From: Saccharothrix sp. ALI-22-I
GTDB taxonomy: Bacteria > Actinomycetota > Actinomycetes > Mycobacteriales > Pseudonocardiaceae
DNA: 64,000 nucleotides
Assembly (NCBI RefSeq): GCF_001984175.1
Contig: NZ_MTQP01000066.1
Coordinates: 124,001 to 188,000, forward strand
Direction: 5' to 3'
The notes below the pieces were generated by a model that saw nothing but the letters and a program-made list of their open reading frames with translations, ran no database searches and had not been told where the DNA came from. How positions within the stretch are numbered: position 1 is the first letter of the stretch; the number at the start of each line of letters is the position of its first letter. The position numbers were made by a program, and so were the translations under genes. This document shows, one piece after another, positions 1 to 8,311 of the stretch.

Positions 1-2286
1 TGGCACGGCGGCGGCCCGGTGACCGCGATCGCCCCCGGCGTGCGGGACGCGTTGCGCCGGCGGCTGTCGTTGCTGCCCGCGCCGGTCCGCGACCTGCTGG
101 CCACGGCCGCCGTGCTCGGCCGCGAGTTCCACCGCAAGGTGCTGGCCGCGGTCGCGTCGCTGCCGGTGCCCGCGGTGGACCGGCTGCTCGACCAGGCCGC
201 GCAGGCCCGGCTGGTGCTGGGTCTGGGCGGCGGCCGGTTCTCCTTCGCGCACGACCTGGTGCGCGAGGCGCTGTACGCGTCACTGTCCGATGTGGACGCA
301 CAGCACGCGGCTGTGGTGCGCGCGTTGGACGGCACCCCGGCCGACCAGGTGTTACCCGCCGATCTGGCCAGGCACGCACATCTGGCGGGCGACTTGCTGC
401 CCGCCGACCGCGCGGTGGACCTGATGGTGGCGGCGGGCCGGGACGCGAGCCGGCGGATCGCGGTCGAGGAGGCCGTCGGCCACTACCGACGGGCGTTGGA
501 ACGCGCCCAGGGCACCAGGCGGCGGATCGCCGTCGCCTTGGAGCTGGGCCACGAGCTGTACCACTGCGGCGAACCCGCCGAGGCGCAGCGGGTCTTCGCC
601 GAGGCGGCGGACGCCGCGCGTGGACTGGACGACCCGGAGCCGTTGGCCCGGGTGGCGCTGGCGATCTACCGGTTCGCCGACGTCGAGGACGTGGCGGTCG
701 GGGCGCTGCGCGAGGCCTACGCCCGGCTGATCGGACCGCCACCGGACGTGCCGCCGGAGGTGCTGGCGCGCGAGATGAGCATGCACGCCACCGAGGCGGC
801 GCGGGGTGGTGGCGACGACGACGCGTTGGCGTCGGGTCTGTGGTCGATGCACGACACCACGCCCGGCATCGGCAACGCCGAGCTGCGGCTGGCGTTGACC
901 GACGAGCTGATCACGGTGTCGCGGCGCAGCGGCGACCACACGACCGAGCACTTCGCCAGCTCGTTCCAGTGGGTGGCGTTGGTGGAGTTGGGCGATCCGC
1001 GCTACTTCGACCAGCTGCACACGTTCGTGGCGTTGTCCGAGCGGCTGGGCGTGACCAGGTTCAACTTCACGGCGGCCATCGACCAGTGCATCATCGCCAC
1101 CATGCAGGGCCGGTTCGCCGAGGCGGAGGCATTCCTGTCCAGGGCGACCGAGCTGGGCGCGGACAGTCACACCGGGTTCCGGGTGATGTACCTGCACCTG
1201 CGGTGGGCGCTGATGCTGCCGCAGGGTTCGTTCGCCAGGCTGGACGAGTTGGCGGCCGAGATCGCCTCGAGCAGCTACCCGTGCCCCGGTCTGCTGGCCG
1301 GCCTCACCGCCCTCGAACGCGGCGACGTGGCCACCGCGCGGCGTTACCTGGACCAGCCCGTGGACGACCGCTACCGGGCGTCGTTCGAGCCGCTGTGGCT
1401 GCGGTTCCACGCCCAGTTCGCGCTCGCCGCGGGTGACCGTGAGCTGGCCGCGCGGGTGCGCTCGCAGTTGGCGCCGCACCGGGGCAAGTGGCTGGTGTCG
1501 TTGTACGGGTGCGATATCAGCGGGCCGGTGGACCTGTGGCTCGGCGTGGTGGACCTGGCGTTGGGCCGGTGTGCCGAGGCGGTGGAGGAGTTGACCGCGG
1601 CGCAGCGGTCGGCGGAGCTGATGCGGGCCCGGCCGTGGGCCGTGCGGGCGCGCCGTCACCTGGCGGAGGCGTTGCGCGCGCAGGGGTCTCCGGCGGCGGA
1701 CCTGGCCGCGTCCGCCGCGCGGGACGCGGCCACGTTGGGCCTGCACTCGTTGGCGGATCACCAGCCCGCCAACGAGTTCCGCCGCGACGGCGACGTGTGG
1801 GCGTTGTCGTACGGCGGGGTCACGGTGCGGCTGCCGGACTCGAAAGGGCTGCGCGACCTGCACGTCCTGCTGAGCGCTCCGGGCGAGCCGGTGGCCGCGG
1901 TGTCGTTGCTGGCGCCGGAAGCCGTGGCGTCCGCACGTCTGGGCGGCGATCCGGTGCTGGACGACGAGGCCAAGGCCCGCTACCGCAGGCGGTTGGCGCA
2001 GCTCGACGACGAGATCGACCGCGCGTTCGACGACAACCGCGCCGCCGCCCTCGACCGCGAGCGCGCGGCCCTGCTGGAGGAACTGCGTGCGGCCGCCGGC
2101 CTGGCCGGCCGCACCCGCAGGCTCGGCGACGAGGCCGAACGCGCCCGCAAAGCCGTCACCGCCCGAATCCGCGACACCCTCCGGAAACTGGACGAACGCC
2201 ACCCCGATCTCGCGGCCCACCTGCGTGAGGCCGTGTCGACCGGGGCGACGTGCATCTACTCAGGACAGGAACACTTCCGGCTGTAG
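1..2286 (+). CDS. AAA ATPase/TPR transcriptional regulator, 5'-truncated by window edge
   Basis: The frame is open from the first base, so the gene begins upstream. What remains (about 760 residues) starts inside the helical lid region that follows an AAA/NACHT-type ATPase, with FAHDLVREALYASL typical of large actinobacterial LuxR/adenylate-cyclase-associated ATPases. A long alpha-helical TPR-like middle follows. The C-terminal 180 residues have the block seen in this family: a winged-helix-like segment containing SYGGVTVRLPDSKGLRDL, then a charged helix (DDEAKARYRRRLAQL) and the ending STGATCIYSG. Known members are cytoplasmic signal-integrating regulators. The Walker motifs lie outside the window, and the DNA-binding role is inferred from family resemblance only. 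It ends tail to tail with the ABC permease gene. Confidence 0.75.
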   Translation, partial: WHGGGPVTAIAPGVRDALRRRLSLLPAPVRDLLATAAVLGREFHRKVLAAVASLPVPAVDRLLDQAAQARLVLGLGGGRFSFAHDLVREALYASLSDVDAQHAAVVRALDGTPADQVLPADLARHAHLAGDLLPADRAVDLMVAAGRDASRRIAVEEAVGHYRRALERAQGTRRRIAVALELGHELYHCGEPAEAQRVFAEAADAARGLDDPEPLARVALAIYRFADVEDVAVGALREAYARLIGPPPDVPPEVLAREMSMHATEAARGGGDDDALASGLWSMHDTTPGIGNAELRLALTDELITVSRRSGDHTTEHFASSFQWVALVELGDPRYFDQLHTFVALSERLGVTRFNFTAAIDQCIIATMQGRFAEAEAFLSRATELGADSHTGFRVMYLHLRWALMLPQGSFARLDELAAEIASSSYPCPGLLAGLTALERGDVATARRYLDQPVDDRYRASFEPLWLRFHAQFALAAGDRELAARVRSQLAPHRGKWLVSLYGCDISGPVDLWLGVVDLALGRCAEAVEELTAAQRSAELMRARPWAVRARRHLAEALRAQGSPAADLAASAARDAATLGLHSLADHQPANEFRRDGDVWALSYGGVTVRLPDSKGLRDLHVLLSAPGEPVAAVSLLAPEAVASARLGGDPVLDDEAKARYRRRLAQLDDEIDRAFDDNRAAALDRERAALLEELRAAAGLAGRTRRLGDEAERARKAVTARIRDTLRKLDERHPDLAAHLREAVSTGATCIYSGQEHFRL

Positions 2287-2301
2287 CTCCGTTTTCGGAG
2301 C
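2286..2301. terminator. short hairpin between convergent genes
   Basis: A 6-bp stem GCTCCG/CGGAGC closes on a TTTT loop and fills the 16 nt between the convergent regulator and ABC permease genes. It overlaps the regulator stop codon. There is no U-tract, so bidirectional termination is only plausible. Confidence 0.35.
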
Positions 2302-2302
2302 A

Positions 2303-3145
2303 TCACTTCCGGTTGTACAGGCGCATGGTCCAGGCGCCGAACACGACGGTGAACACGACGCCGTAGCCGAGCGTCCACAGCATGGCGTCGGTGTCGAAGC
2401 CGCCCGCCATCAGCGACCGCACCGCCGCCACCAGCTTGCTGATCGGGTTGACGTTGACGAACGGCTGGAGCCAGCCGGGCATGGTGGCCGGGTCGACGTA
2501 GACGTTGGACAGGAACGTCAGCGGGAACAGCACCAGCATGCTCACGCCCATCACGGACTTCTCGCTGCGCAGCAGCAGGCCGAACATCGTCCAGATCCAC
2601 GAGAACGCGAACGAGAACGCCACCAGCACCGCCACCCCGAGCACGACACCGACGAACCCGCCGCCGGGCCGGAAACCCAGGATCAGGCCCACGATCATGA
2701 TCGTGGTGGACGCCAGCACGTACCGCAGCAGGTCGCCCAGGATGTACCCGACCATCGGCGCGGGCCGCCAGATCGGCAGCGTGCGGAACCGGTCGAACAC
2801 GCCCTTCTCGATGTCGGTGTTCACCGCGACACCCGTGTACATGGTGATCATCACGACGCTGGTCACGGTGATACCGGGCAGCAGGTACTGGATGTACTCC
2901 CCCGGCGAGCCCGCGAGCGCGCCGCCGAACAGGTAGGTGAACATCAGGATCATCATGATCGGGAACGCGGTGACGTCGAACAGCTGCTCCGGCACGTGCT
3001 TGATCTTGAGCACCGCGCGCCAGCCGAACGTGAGCGACGCGGACAACGCGCTCGGGCGGTTGGGCCGCTCGGTCTCCAGCAGCGCCGCCGCCAAGTCCTC
3101 CGCCTTGGGTGCGGGCAGGAGCTCGGGTTCCTTGGTGACGGTCAC
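2303..3145 (-). CDS. ABC-2 type transporter permease (DrrB-like)
   Basis: A 280-residue membrane protein with about six hydrophobic segments and an ABC-2 fold. The segment [24 protein letters not shown] is typical of daunorubicin-resistance permeases (DrrB), which export drugs or lipids together with a DrrA-type ATPase. Its start overlaps the end of the ATPase gene by 4 nt (3142-3145), so the two are translationally coupled. The substrate cannot be read from sequence. With the FMN reductase upstream it forms a three-gene minus-strand operon. Confidence 0.85.
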   Translation of the reverse strand: MTVTKEPELLPAPKAEDLAAALLETERPNRPSALSASLTFGWRAVLKIKHVPEQLFDVTAFPIMMILMFTYLFGGALAGSPGEYIQYLLPGITVTSVVMITMYTGVAVNTDIEKGVFDRFRTLPIWRPAPMVGYILGDLLRYVLASTTIMIVGLILGFRPGGGFVGVVLGVAVLVAFSFAFSWIWTMFGLLLRSEKSVMGVSMLVLFPLTFLSNVYVDPATMPGWLQPFVNVNPISKLVAAVRSLMAGGFDTDAMLWTLGYGVVFTVVFGAWTMRLYNRK

Positions 3146-4107
3146 GCCGCCGCCTCCTTCTTGTCGGTCTTGTCGGTCTTGTCGGTGAGGGCCAGGAAGA
3201 CCTCGTCCAGGCTGGGCTGGCCGAGGGAGAACGTGTCGACGGTGATGCCCTCGCGGGCGAGTTGGGCCAGCGCCTCGGCGGCCTGCTCGTGGGCCCGGAC
3301 GGTCAGGCGCGCGGTCAACGCGACCGGGTCGGAGTCCAGCAGCACGTCGGCGTCCAGCGCGCGTTTCAGCACCTGCTGCGCCTGTGGCCGCTGGTCGGCG
3401 TCACGCAGGCGCAGGTGCACCGAGCCGACACCGACCGACGCCTTCAGCTCGCCCTTGGTGCCCTCGGCGATGACCTTGCCGTGGTCGATCACCGCGATGC
3501 GGGACGCGAGTTGGTCGGCCTCGTCCAGGTACTGCGTGGTCAGCAGCACGGTGGTGCCGTGCGCGACGATCGCCCGGATGATGTCCCACACCTGGTTGCG
3601 GCTGCGCGGGTCCAGGCCGGTGGTCGGCTCGTCCAGGAACAGCAGCTTCGGCGTGTTGAGGATGCTGGCCGCGATGTCCAGCCGGCGCCGCATACCGCCC
3701 GAGTAGTGCTTGACCTGCTTGGCCGCCGCGTCGGTCAGGCCGAACGCCTCCAACAGCTGCGCGGCCCGGTTCCGGGCGTGGACGCGGGTGTGGCCCAGCA
3801 GCCTGCCCAACAGGATCAGGTTCTCGGTGCCGGTCAGGTCCTCGTCCACCGAGGCGTACTGCCCGGTGAGGCTGACGAGTTGCCGCACGGAGTCCGGATC
3901 GGTGCGCACGTCGCGGCCGAACACCCGCGCCTCCCCGTCGTCGGGTCGCAGCAGCGTGGCGAGCAGGCGGACCGTCGTGGTCTTGCCCGCGCCGTTCGGG
4001 CCGAGCAGGCCGTACACCGCCCCGGCGGGCACGGTCAGGTCGACGCCGTCCACCGCGCGGGTGTCGCCGAAGACCTTGACCAGGCCCGACGTTTCGATGG
4101 CGTTCAT
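3142..4107 (-). CDS. ABC transporter ATP-binding protein (DrrA-like)
   Basis: A 321-residue ATPase with Walker [11 protein letters not shown] near residue 38, signature [12 protein letters not shown] near 140, Walker [13 protein letters not shown], and the extra C-terminal domain of the DrrA/CcmA drug-export subfamily ending [17 protein letters not shown] 4107 has the ribosome site AAGGGG 4-9 nt upstream. The last residues are a short repeat (DKTDKTDKK) encoded by tandem 9-nt units. It lies 27 nt after the FMN reductase gene and overlaps the permease gene, so the three are probably cotranscribed. It would power export by the neighbouring permease. Confidence 0.88.
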   Translation of the reverse strand: MNAIETSGLVKVFGDTRAVDGVDLTVPAGAVYGLLGPNGAGKTTTVRLLATLLRPDDGEARVFGRDVRTDPDSVRQLVSLTGQYASVDEDLTGTENLILLGRLLGHTRVHARNRAAQLLEAFGLTDAAAKQVKHYSGGMRRRLDIAASILNTPKLLFLDEPTTGLDPRSRNQVWDIIRAIVAHGTTVLLTTQYLDEADQLASRIAVIDHGKVIAEGTKGELKASVGVGSVHLRLRDADQRPQAQQVLKRALDADVLLDSDPVALTARLTVRAHEQAAEALAQLAREGITVDTFSLGQPSLDEVFLALTDKTDKTDKKEAAA

Positions 4108-4134
4108 GATTTTCCCCTTCTGGGAGAGATACCG

Positions 4135-4683
4135 CTAGGAGACGTAGGGGCGTCGGGTGCGGGCTTCTTTCAGGGCCGACGCCCACCAGGAGAGTTGGTC
4201 GAACATCGCTTCCGCGGCACACCGGCGGTGCTCGGAGTCGAGCGGTTCGTCCGCGAGCAGGTTCACGCCGACGCCGGTGCGCACAGTCATGACGTGCAGC
4301 TCGGTGAAAACTGTTCGGAGCTGTTCCACCGCGTGGAAGCCCTGGGAGCCGGAGCCGTAGGAGACGAACCCGGCGGGCTTGGCGCGCCACTCGTCGTAGG
4401 CGTAGTCGATGGCCTGCTTGAGGGAGGCGGGGAAGCTGCGGTTGTACTCGGGCGTGACGACGACGAACCCGTCCGCGTCCGCCACCTGGCCGGTGAACCG
4501 CCGCATCTCCGCGGTCGGCTGCGCCGGGTAGCACGGCGGGAAGTCGTAGTCCGCCAGGTCGACCACGACCGGTTCCACGTCGGCACGCTGTGCCGCGACC
4601 CCGGCGACCCACCTGCCGATAACGTCACCGACGCGTCCCTGGCGGGTGCTGCCGATGATCACCGCGATGTGCAACGGCTGCAT
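4135..4683 (-). CDS. NADPH-dependent FMN reductase
   Basis: A 182-residue flavodoxin-like protein. The N-terminal IIGSTRQGRVGD is the FMN phosphate-binding loop (GSxRxxR type) and VVTPEYNRSFPASLKQAIDY is the diagnostic flavin-site motif of the NADPH-dependent FMN reductase (SsuE/azoreductase-like) family. Length is normal. ATG 4683 follows a strong GAGGAGGTG ribosome site. It is first in an operon with the DrrAB-like exporter, suggesting a redox or detoxification role coupled to export (inference). A palindrome 39 nt upstream may be its operator. Confidence 0.88.
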   Translation of the reverse strand: MQPLHIAVIIGSTRQGRVGDVIGRWVAGVAAQRADVEPVVVDLADYDFPPCYPAQPTAEMRRFTGQVADADGFVVVTPEYNRSFPASLKQAIDYAYDEWRAKPAGFVSYGSGSQGFHAVEQLRTVFTELHVMTVRTGVGVNLLADEPLDSEHRRCAAEAMFDQLSWWASALKEARTRRPYVS

Positions 4684-4721
4684 CTGCCACCTCCTCTCAC
4701 CGAGAAGGCGCGAGACACCCC

Positions 4722-4738
4722 GCTAGACCAGATCTAGC
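4722..4738. promoter_or_regulatory. putative operator upstream of FMN reductase/ABC operon
   Basis: The perfect inverted repeat GCTAGA-N5-TCTAGC lies 39 nt upstream of the FMN reductase start. Its size and symmetry suit a dimeric repressor such as a TetR or MarR protein. No regulator gene is adjacent. Confidence 0.4.
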
Positions 4739-4805
4739 ACCCGCGTGTCCAACCCCCAGAACACGCGTGTCCAACGCCCAGAACGCGCGAGTTGAACGCC
4801 CGGAA
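4738..4805. repeat. three imperfect tandem 22-24-nt units
   Basis: Three head-to-tail units begin at about 4738, 4762 and 4784, each close to CGCGTGTCCAACGCCCAGAA. The first unit is 24 nt and the third diverges, with GAGTTG for TGTCCA. They lie between the operator-like palindrome and the hisG terminator. No protein is evident here. They may be members of a family of intergenic repeats in this genome. Confidence 0.55.
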
Positions 4806-4812
4806 CGACGAA

Positions 4813-4852
4813 CTCCACGTCCCCGCACGTCGTGACGTGCCGGAACGTGGAG
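4813..4852 (-). terminator. hairpin downstream of hisG
   Basis: Two stacked stems, CTCCACGT/ACGTGGAG and GCACGTC/GACGTGC, are separated by a small internal loop and close on a 2-nt loop. The hairpin begins 22 nt beyond the hisG stop in the direction of transcription, a fitting place for a terminator. Confidence 0.55.
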
Positions 4853-4874
4853 TCCGGGGTGTTCTTGCCAGGTG

Positions 4875-5738
4875 CTAGATGCGGCAGGTGTCCAGTGAGC
4901 TGACCAGGATGGCGCGGGCGCCGACGCGCCACAGCTCGTCCATGATGAACGGGGCGTCGTCGCGCGGCACGAGGGAGCGCACGGCCACCCAGCCTTCGCG
5001 GGCCAGCGGCGAGACGGTGGGCGACTCGATGCCGGGCACCAGCTTGAAGGCCTCCTCCTGCGCCTCCACCGGGCAGTCGAAGTCGAGGATCACGTAACGG
5101 CGGGCGATCAGCACGCCCTGGAGCCGGCGGTGCAGGATCTCGACCGCGCGCACCGAGTCCCCGTTGCCGGCGACGGTGTCGCCCTGGATCAGCACGGCCT
5201 CGGACTTGAGGATCGGCGAGCCGAACGTCTCCAGGCCCGAGGTCTTCAGCGTGATGCCGGTTTCCACCACGTCGGCGATCGCGTCGGCCACGCCCAGTTC
5301 CACGGCGGTCTCCACCGCGCCGTCGAGCCGCACGAGGTGCGCCTTGATGCCGAGGTCGGCCAGGTGGTGCTCGACCAGGTGCGGGTAGCTGGTCGCGATC
5401 CGCTTGCCCTCCAGGCCGGGGGCGTCGTGGATGCCGCCGGGCTTCGACGCGAAGTAGAACGACGCCCGGCCGAAGCCGAGCGGCAGGATTTCCTTCGCGG
5501 ACACGGTGGAATCGAGCAGCAGATCACGACCGGTGATGCCGACGTCCAACGACCCCTCGCCCACGTACACCGCGATGTCGCGGGGCCGCAGGAAAAAGAA
5601 CTGCACATCATTTGCCGGGTCCGCCACGATCAACTCTCGGCCGGACCTGCTCACCCGGTAACCCGCTTCGGCCAGCATTTGGGCCGCGGGAGCACTCAAC
5701 GAGCCCTTGTTGGGCAGGGCGAAGCGAAGAGGAGCCAT
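4875..5738 (-). CDS. hisG: ATP phosphoribosyltransferase (long form)
   Basis: A 287-residue HisG, catalysing ATP + PRPP to phosphoribosyl-ATP, the first step of histidine synthesis. The N-terminus MAPLRFALPNKGSL and the central GITGRDLLLDS and KRIATSYPHL are family hallmarks. The C-terminal regulatory domain that binds histidine is present (length matches the actinobacterial long form), so the enzyme should be feedback-inhibited. ATG 5738 was chosen because homology begins there; the frame extends upstream without resemblance. In many actinobacteria hisE sits directly upstream; none is seen here, so this is an orphan histidine gene in the window. Confidence 0.95.
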   Translation of the reverse strand: MAPLRFALPNKGSLSAPAAQMLAEAGYRVSRSGRELIVADPANDVQFFFLRPRDIAVYVGEGSLDVGITGRDLLLDSTVSAKEILPLGFGRASFYFASKPGGIHDAPGLEGKRIATSYPHLVEHHLADLGIKAHLVRLDGAVETAVELGVADAIADVVETGITLKTSGLETFGSPILKSEAVLIQGDTVAGNGDSVRAVEILHRRLQGVLIARRYVILDFDCPVEAQEEAFKLVPGIESPTVSPLAREGWVAVRSLVPRDDAPFIMDELWRVGARAILVSSLDTCRI

Positions 5739-5991
5739 GGGCCGAAGTCTCCCACACCGAGCGACCCGTCCTCGTTCCGGGTACGCCCAGGTGTCCCACG
5801 TTGTGGAAATCACGCGGTGTCGCGCCGGAGTCACCCGTTCGGGCTTCCCACCAGGTGAGCACGCGGCCCGAAGACATCACCATTCGACCGCATCACGCAC
5901 CGATTCGGGCAACGTCGTGCGAATACCTCCGTATTCTCGCGGGCAATACCGTCGGCCCATTCATTTCAAATGCGGACCGGCGGTCCGGGCA

Positions 5992-7119
5992 CTAGAAAAA
6001 CCTGCTCGCCCGGGTTCGACTGGTCAGCGCCCAGCCCGTCGCGAACGACACCGCGATCGCCGCCGCGGCGACCAGGAACGCTTTCACCTCGGCCGGGAAC
6101 GGTAACGGCCGGGCCGCCACCGCGAGCACGATCAACACCGGCCCCTGGATGAAGAACGCGACGAACGCGCCCCGCGAGAGCGCCACGGCCAGCGGGCCGT
6201 CCCGGGTCAGCCGCCGTTGCGCCCAGCCGAGCAGCCACACCGATCCGCCGACCACGAGCACCGCCTCCACCACGGCGAACAGCAGCGCCTGCCACCGCCA
6301 GCCGCCGAGGAACGGCCCGGCCTGCCCGGAGAGGTCCGAGACGCCCAGGGCGACGGCGGCCACCGGCACGGACAGGATCGTCAGCACCGCGATCACCCGG
6401 CTGCCGCGCCACATCCGTTCGGGCACCCGTTCGGCGAAGCCGGACCCCGCGCCCGCGATGCCGAGACCGAACATCGCGATCAGCTGCGGCCACCACCAGA
6501 TGTGCAGGTCACCGACCTGACCGCTGCGCGCCGGAACCCACAGCCGCACCGCGAACGTGCTCACCACGACGGCGGCCGTGACCGCCACGAGGTGCACGCC
6601 GGTCAGCACGAACGGCGTCAGCCGCGGCCGGCCGAACAGCGCGTAGGCGATGGAGAACAGCAGCAGGATCTCCACGAACCACAGCGAGCCGGAGTCCAGC
6701 AGCGGGTCACGGTGGGTGAACACCCACCACGGCGTGACGTCGTGCCCGGCCGCACGGTAGGCCAGCCAGAGCGACAGCGGCCACACCAGCAGCGCCGACA
6801 CCGCGAACGGGATGCCCAGGCGTACCAGTCTGTCGCCGATGAACCGCGCGATTCCCTTGCGCGCCAACGACTCCGGCGTGAAGAGTCCGGACAGCAGGTA
6901 GAAGGTGCCCATCAGGAACAGACCCGACGGGCCCAGGACGGCGGCGAGCACGGCCTCGACGTGCGGCTCAAAGGTGACTTCGTTGACCTCGTCGTACGGC
7001 CACCCGCCTACCGCGGAGTACCCGAGGAGCGCGTGCCCGCCGATCACCCAGGCGACGAGCAGCACCTTCAGGTTGTCCACCGCGGCCAGCCGGGACCGCT
7101 GCCCCACCTCTGCGGTCAT
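5992..7119 (-). CDS. acyltransferase 3 family membrane protein
   Basis: A 375-residue protein with about ten hydrophobic segments. The N-terminal block RLAAVDNLKVLLVAWVIGGHALLGY carries the conserved His of the acyltransferase-3 (OafA/NodX-like) family. A second block, GTFYLLSGLFTPESLARKG, and a basic cytoplasmic loop RFIGDRLVRLGIPF also fit. Family members O-acylate sugars, cell-wall polymers or small molecules at the membrane. The acceptor here is unknown. It stands alone on the minus strand, followed by about 250 nt with no gene before hisG. Confidence 0.85.
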   Translation of the reverse strand: MTAEVGQRSRLAAVDNLKVLLVAWVIGGHALLGYSAVGGWPYDEVNEVTFEPHVEAVLAAVLGPSGLFLMGTFYLLSGLFTPESLARKGIARFIGDRLVRLGIPFAVSALLVWPLSLWLAYRAAGHDVTPWWVFTHRDPLLDSGSLWFVEILLLFSIAYALFGRPRLTPFVLTGVHLVAVTAAVVVSTFAVRLWVPARSGQVGDLHIWWWPQLIAMFGLGIAGAGSGFAERVPERMWRGSRVIAVLTILSVPVAAVALGVSDLSGQAGPFLGGWRWQALLFAVVEAVLVVGGSVWLLGWAQRRLTRDGPLAVALSRGAFVAFFIQGPVLIVLAVAARPLPFPAEVKAFLVAAAAIAVSFATGWALTSRTRASRFF

Positions 7120-7191
7120 CCTCCCAAGGTAACGCCGGGAGCGCGGAAATGGGCGGGAGGTTGCCGTGCCCGGGGGAGATCGGCCTCGGGC

Positions 7192-7368
7192 TCACGCTGC
7201 CGGGAATCGACTCGTGTGCAGGGCCGGCTGGAAGTGCCCGCGGTGGCGTTCGAGGAAGCTCCGCAGTGAGGTGGCCGGCCGCCCGGCGACCCGTTCGACG
7301 GTGTCGAACACGTCCGCCACCTCCGGCAGCGAGCCCTCCCCCGTCCGCTCGAGCTGACCCGGCAGACC
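7192..7368 (-). pseudogene. C-terminal remnant of an NmrA/NAD(P)H-binding protein
   Basis: In this minus-strand frame the last 58 residues before the stop (GLPGQLERTGEGSLPEVADVF, then VAGRPATSLRSFLERHR) resemble the C-terminal end of NmrA-like NAD(P)-binding proteins, where a 'tGRpp.sl.efle.h' segment closes the protein. Everything N-terminal, including the Rossmann fold, is missing, and the frame upstream reads through unrelated sequence. I call it a deletion remnant. It abuts a TetR remnant on the opposite strand. Confidence 0.5.
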
Positions 7369-7377
7369 GGCAGCCCG

Positions 7378-7548
7378 CGACCGGACGTGCTGGCCGACCA
7401 GATCTGGCTCATCATCGAGGGCATGTACGCGAGCGCGGCGCACCCCGGCGGCGAACGGGCCGGCGAGGTCGCAGTCGACCTCGTCGCGAGCCTGACCGGG
7501 CACGACAGCGGCGGCTCCGGGTCGGCAGGCAGCCCGAGCGACTCGTAG
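7378..7548 (+). pseudogene. C-terminal remnant of a TetR-family regulator
   Basis: The plus-strand frame ending at the TAG at 7546 reads DVLADQIWLIIEGMYASAA, followed by about 35 residues. This matches the C-terminal helix of the two intact TetR genes in this window (DELADELVLVMEGVYASVQ at the 38.7-kb gene). The helix-turn-helix and most of the ligand domain are absent. Together with the opposed NmrA remnant, the picture is of a divergent or convergent TetR/NmrA pair that lost its middle. Confidence 0.55.
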
Positions 7549-7628
7549 AGCGACCTTTTGCCGGGCCGTGTCGATCCGGCTGCTCGCCGTTCGTCTGACT
7601 GGTGAAGACAACGAGCAAGGAGCACCAG

Positions 7629-8243
7629 ATGCGACTCACCGTGACGACGTTCCTCACCCTCGACGGCGTGGTGCAGGGCCCCGGCGGTCCCGACGAGGAC
7701 CGCGACGGCGGGTTCGACTCGGGCGGCTGGATGGCGCCGTTCGTGGACGACGACCTGCACTCGATCATCGGCGAACGGTTCGGCCGGGCCGACGCGTTCC
7801 TGCTGGGCCGCCGCACCTACGACATCTTCGCCGCGCACTGGCCGCGCGTGGACGACCCGGACGACCCGATCTCGACCAACCTCAACTCCCGGCCCAAGTA
7901 CGTTGCCTCGACCACGCTGACCGACCCCGGGTGGGCGGGCACGACCGTGCTCACCGACGTGGTCGGGCAGGTGGCGGAGCTGAAGCAGCGGCCGGGCCGT
8001 GAGCTGCAAGTGCACGGCAGCGGCGAGCTGCTCCAGACGTTGATCGCGCACGGCCTGGTGGACGAGTACCAGCTGTGGGTGGTCCCGGTGGTGCTGGGCT
8101 CGGGCAAGCGGCTGTTCCGGGAGGGCACGCCGCCCACCGGGATGCGACTGGTGGACAGCCGCACGACCGGCAGCGGCGCGTCCGTGCTGACGTGCGAGCC
8201 GACCGGCAAACCCGAGTACGGCTACCTCGGGCTCGACGACTAG
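7629..8243 (+). CDS. dihydrofolate reductase/RibD C-terminal family protein
   Basis: A 204-residue protein beginning MRLTVTTFLTLDGVVQGPGG, the usual start of the RibD-C/DHFR-like family. It shows FLLGRRTYDIFAAHWP and, near the C-terminus, VVPVVLGSGKRLF, both standard motifs for the NADPH-binding fold. ATG 7629 is preceded by AAGGAG at a good distance. Family members are NADPH-dependent reductases related to the riboflavin pathway, but stand-alone copies like this have no fixed substrate. It lies just downstream of the TetR remnant. Confidence 0.85.
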   Translation: MRLTVTTFLTLDGVVQGPGGPDEDRDGGFDSGGWMAPFVDDDLHSIIGERFGRADAFLLGRRTYDIFAAHWPRVDDPDDPISTNLNSRPKYVASTTLTDPGWAGTTVLTDVVGQVAELKQRPGRELQVHGSGELLQTLIAHGLVDEYQLWVVPVVLGSGKRLFREGTPPTGMRLVDSRTTGSGASVLTCEPTGKPEYGYLGLDD

Positions 8244-8277
8244 CGGTCGGTTCGGGAAGAAGAGCGGGTCGGTTCGA

Positions 8278-8311
8278 GGACGGCCGGCGGGTCAGGACGG
8301 CCGGCGGGTCA
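8278..8311. repeat. exact 17-bp tandem duplication
   Basis: GGACGGCCGGCGGGTCA occurs twice without spacer at 8278-8294 and 8295-8311. The second copy contains the stop codon of the GNAT gene (8309-8311), so the first copy is a 3'-UTR duplication. Confidence 0.8.

Noticed and set aside
352-2220. 622-codon minus-strand frame opposite the first gene
   Set aside because: His/Arg/Pro/Gln-rich low-information composition typical of antisense frames in high-GC DNA; the plus strand encodes a recognisable regulator.
2087-3706. 539-codon plus-strand frame over the ABC genes
   Set aside because: Lies opposite genes with clear Walker and ABC-2 motifs; its own translation is His/Arg-rich shadow sequence.
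4723-4932. 69-codon minus-strand frame in the hisG/FMN reductase gap
   Set aside because: It runs through the tandem repeat, the terminator hairpin and the end of hisG, with no ribosome site.
7116-8051. 311-codon minus-strand frame over the 7.2-8.0 kb region
   Set aside because: Covers the antisense of the RibD-like gene; only the separate end at 7192-7368 in another frame resembles a protein.
8278-8311. Possible CRISPR or mobile repeat
   Set aside because: Two adjacent 17-bp copies only, without spacers; the same applies to the 31,009 array, which has no spacers either.
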